Source: Desulfovibrio sp. DV
GTDB taxonomy: Bacteria; Desulfobacterota; Desulfovibrionia; Desulfovibrionales; Desulfovibrionaceae
DNA: 64,000 nucleotides
Direction of reading: 5' to 3'
Assembly: GCF_001936595.1 (NCBI RefSeq)
Contig: NZ_MLBG01000012.1
Coordinates: 1-64,000, forward strand
How positions within the stretch are numbered: the stretch's first letter is position 1; every line of letters starts with the position of its first letter. This document shows positions 62,063 to 64,000 of this stretch, piece by piece. The notes beneath the pieces were generated by a model. It saw only the letters and a list, made by a program, of their open reading frames with translations, was not told the DNA's origin and made no database searches. Both the position numbers and the translations under genes were made by a program.

Positions 62063-63982
62063 ATGCTCGACACGCTGGTCTTTGTGACGGTGCTGCTGCC
62101 ATTTTTGGTTGCAGCCGTGTTGCTGGTTTTGCGAGAGCAAAATCTGCGCAAGGTCATCCTGGTCGCCACGGCGGGAGTGCTTGCACTCGCGTCGCTGGCC
62201 ATGCTCCGGGGCGGTGCGTTTATCATGTCGCCAGCGCCACTGTATGACTCCCTTATCACCCTGGGTGATTTCGTCATACTGTTTGTGGTGCTGTTTGTCG
62301 GTATGAAACGCAAAAACCAGATTATTATCTGGCTCTCCGTGGCCCAGATCGTCGCCCTCATCTGGTTCGACTTTTTTACGGCGAAGGCGCACGGGTCCGT
62401 ACCGGCCTTCTTCGCGGATGACCTGAGCCTCGTCATGGTGCTGGTCATCTCCATCGTCGGTTCCCTCATAGCCGTCTATGGTATCGGCTACATGAAGGAG
62501 CATGAGGAACATTTGCATCTGACCAAGTCGAAGCAGCCTCAGTTTTTCTTCTTCATTGTGCTCTTCCTGGGGGCCATGAACGGGCTGGTTTTGGCGAACA
62601 ATCTCCTGTGGATGTACTTTTTCTGGGAATGCACCACCCTGTGCTCCTTCATGCTCATCGGGCATGACGGCACGGAAATCGCCCGGAAAAACGCCGAGCG
62701 CGCCTTGTGGATGAACGTCCTTGGCGGCACGGCCTTCCTGTTCGGCATCATCTTGTTGCAAAAGATCACCGGCACCCTGTCGCTCCAGGAAGTCCTGGCC
62801 CGGGGTCCGGAATTCGCCGTGGCCGGCGGAGCCATCCTGGTGCCCATGTTCCTGCTGGTCTTTGCCGGCATGACCAAGGCCGCCCAGGCCCCGTTCCAGA
62901 GCTGGCTGACCGGCGCCATGGTCGCGCCCACCCCGGTCTCGGCCCTGCTCCACTCCTCCACCATGGTCAAGGCCGGCGTCTACATCATCGTGCGTCTGGC
63001 CCCGGTCTACGCCGGGACCTACTTCAGCAACTTCGTGGCCCTTTTCGGGGCCTTCGTGTTTCTGGCCACGGCCTGTCTGGCTGCCGGACAGTCCAACGGC
63101 AAAAAGATCCTGGCCTATTCCACCATCTCCAACCTGGCGCTGATTATTGCCTGCGCCGGCATCAACACCCCGGCCGCCATCACGGCAGCCATCATGCTGA
63201 TCCTGTTCCACGCCATCTCCAAGGCGCTCATGTTCCTGTGCGTCGGGGCCATCGAACAGAAGATCGGTTCCCGCGACATCGAGGACATGCGCGGCCTGTT
63301 CGCGGTCATGCCCCGCACGGCGCTCGTCGCCATCATCGGCATCATGACCATGATGCTGCCGCCCTTCGGCATGCTCATGGCCAAGTGGATGGCCATTGAA
63401 TCCGCCCAGGGGCAGTTCCTGCTCATGATCATGCTGGCCCTTGGTTCGGGCGTCACCGTGCTCTTCTGGTGCCGCTGGGCCGGCCTTATGCTGGGCACGC
63501 CGGTGCCCAAGGCCAAGCCCGAAGCCCAGGACATCACCGTGCGCGCGCCGCTCTACATCCTGGCCGGCCTGGCCCTGGTGGTGAGCTTCTTCTCGCCGGT
63601 GGTCTACAGCACCCTGGTCGCCCCGGTGGTGACCATGTACTACAAGACCGCTCCCTACGTCCTGCGCTACGGCAACTTCGAGTCCCAGGCAGGCATCTTC
63701 CTCATCTACCCGCTGTTCATCCTGCTTGGCCTGGGCTTCTACTTTGCCCTCAAACAGGCCAGAAAGGTGACGGCCGCCCAGTGCTCCCAGCCCTACATGT
63801 GCGGCGAGCAGATGACGGTTGATGGCAAGCCCGGCTTCCTCGGTCCCCTGCAGCAGTATGTGGCCGCGGCCTCCGGAAACTACTACCTTGAACAGTTCTT
63901 TGGAGAGGAAATGCTCTCCAAATGGATCAACGTCATCGCGCTCGCCGTGCTGGTGATCATGCTCTTTGGAGGCGCCCTGTGA
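62063..63982 (+). CDS. echA: Ech-type hydrogenase subunit A (NuoL/MrpA-like ion-translocating subunit)
   Basis: The 639-aa protein has about 16 transmembrane helices and the proton-pumping antiporter core: FWECTTLCSFMLIGHDG, AGMTKAAQAPFQSWLTGAMVAPTP-type helix with Lys, SALLHSSTMVKAGVYI and LILFHAISKALMFL. Length and gene order fit EchA. Energy-converting hydrogenase couples ferredoxin oxidation and H2 to ion transport. GAGGTG precedes ATG 62063. The stop overlaps the next start (GTGA), as in ech operons. A NuoL of another complex is the alternative, but the next gene start argues for Ech. Confidence 0.85.
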   Translation: MLDTLVFVTVLLPFLVAAVLLVLREQNLRKVILVATAGVLALASLAMLRGGAFIMSPAPLYDSLITLGDFVILFVVLFVGMKRKNQIIIWLSVAQIVALIWFDFFTAKAHGSVPAFFADDLSLVMVLVISIVGSLIAVYGIGYMKEHEEHLHLTKSKQPQFFFFIVLFLGAMNGLVLANNLLWMYFFWECTTLCSFMLIGHDGTEIARKNAERALWMNVLGGTAFLFGIILLQKITGTLSLQEVLARGPEFAVAGGAILVPMFLLVFAGMTKAAQAPFQSWLTGAMVAPTPVSALLHSSTMVKAGVYIIVRLAPVYAGTYFSNFVALFGAFVFLATACLAAGQSNGKKILAYSTISNLALIIACAGINTPAAITAAIMLILFHAISKALMFLCVGAIEQKIGSRDIEDMRGLFAVMPRTALVAIIGIMTMMLPPFGMLMAKWMAIESAQGQFLLMIMLALGSGVTVLFWCRWAGLMLGTPVPKAKPEAQDITVRAPLYILAGLALVVSFFSPVVYSTLVAPVVTMYYKTAPYVLRYGNFESQAGIFLIYPLFILLGLGFYFALKQARKVTAAQCSQPYMCGEQMTVDGKPGFLGPLQQYVAAASGNYYLEQFFGEEMLSKWINVIALAVLVIMLFGGAL

Positions 63983-64000
63983 TTACCAAAATCATACTCG
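63979..64000 (+). CDS. Start of the next ech gene, probably EchB (partial)
   Basis: A GTG start overlaps the echA stop by 4 bases and reads MITKIIL before the window ends. EchB, a NuoH-like membrane subunit, normally follows echA. The identification rests on position only. Confidence 0.55.

Overview
The window reads as a chromosomal segment of a high-GC sulfate-reducing deltaproteobacterium of the Desulfovibrionaceae. A Solidesulfovibrio or Desulfovibrio magneticus-like lineage is my best guess from gene content, not from a database match. The clues are a periplasmic tetraheme cytochrome c3, an Ech-type hydrogenase subunit A at the right edge, split anaerobic-type cobalamin genes (cbiG, cobJ, a cobD-cobQ fusion), an orphan tungstate-type binding protein, many PAS/GGDEF/Che-type signalling proteins, and uniformly GC-rich codons. 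I see no phage, insertion sequence, CRISPR array, tRNA or rRNA.

Layout. 0.5-5.7 kb: a secreted 5'-nucleotidase, then an Lrp-type regulator overlapping a bifunctional PutA, closed by a clear terminator. 5.8-8.1 kb: an AT-rich island with a FIST sensor protein overlapping a GGDEF protein. 8.2-12.4 kb: a lipoprotein and an alginate-type acylation cassette (SGNH-like protein, membrane-anchored protein, MBOAT acyltransferase), the last carrying an apparent one-base frameshift. 12.5-18.1 kb: EamA transporter, DEAD-box helicase with a long leader, a Fic-like protein, a Cache-GGDEF protein and TatA. 18.3-22 kb: NodIJ-like ABC exporter, a TetR regulator with matching palindromes, and an outer-membrane-type protein. 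22-26.6 kb (minus strand): a hybrid kinase with an N-terminal XRE DNA-binding domain, a lone receiver and CheC. 26.8-34.5 kb: TupA-like binding protein, an acidic repeat protein, cytochrome c3, cobJ/cbiG, and a protein with a C-terminal J domain. 34.7-45.6 kb: CheX, DsbD, FmdB, a frameshifted radical SAM protein, a MucR-like regulator, two small proteins, an Opp/Dpp ATPase pair and a Bax-inhibitor-1 protein. 45.7-52.4 kb: an LpxK-like protein lacking its catalytic motifs, a Liv-type lipoprotein, a lysozyme-like protein, a histidine kinase and a PBP5-type carboxypeptidase. 52.5-64 kb: CobD-CobQ fusion with an overlapping dCache protein, YidH-like protein, quinol-dependent nitric oxide reductase, groESL with a CIRCE operator, and the start of an ech operon.

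Two structural themes stand out between genes. First, a family of GC-rich hairpin repeats occurs about a dozen times. Every copy I found lies just downstream of a stop codon and in the same orientation as that gene, so it behaves like a 3'-UTR element. Second, the left end and the 27.6-28.2 kb gap carry related composites of very long perfect hairpins. Their flanks and loop are conserved while their stem arms differ in sequence but still pair.
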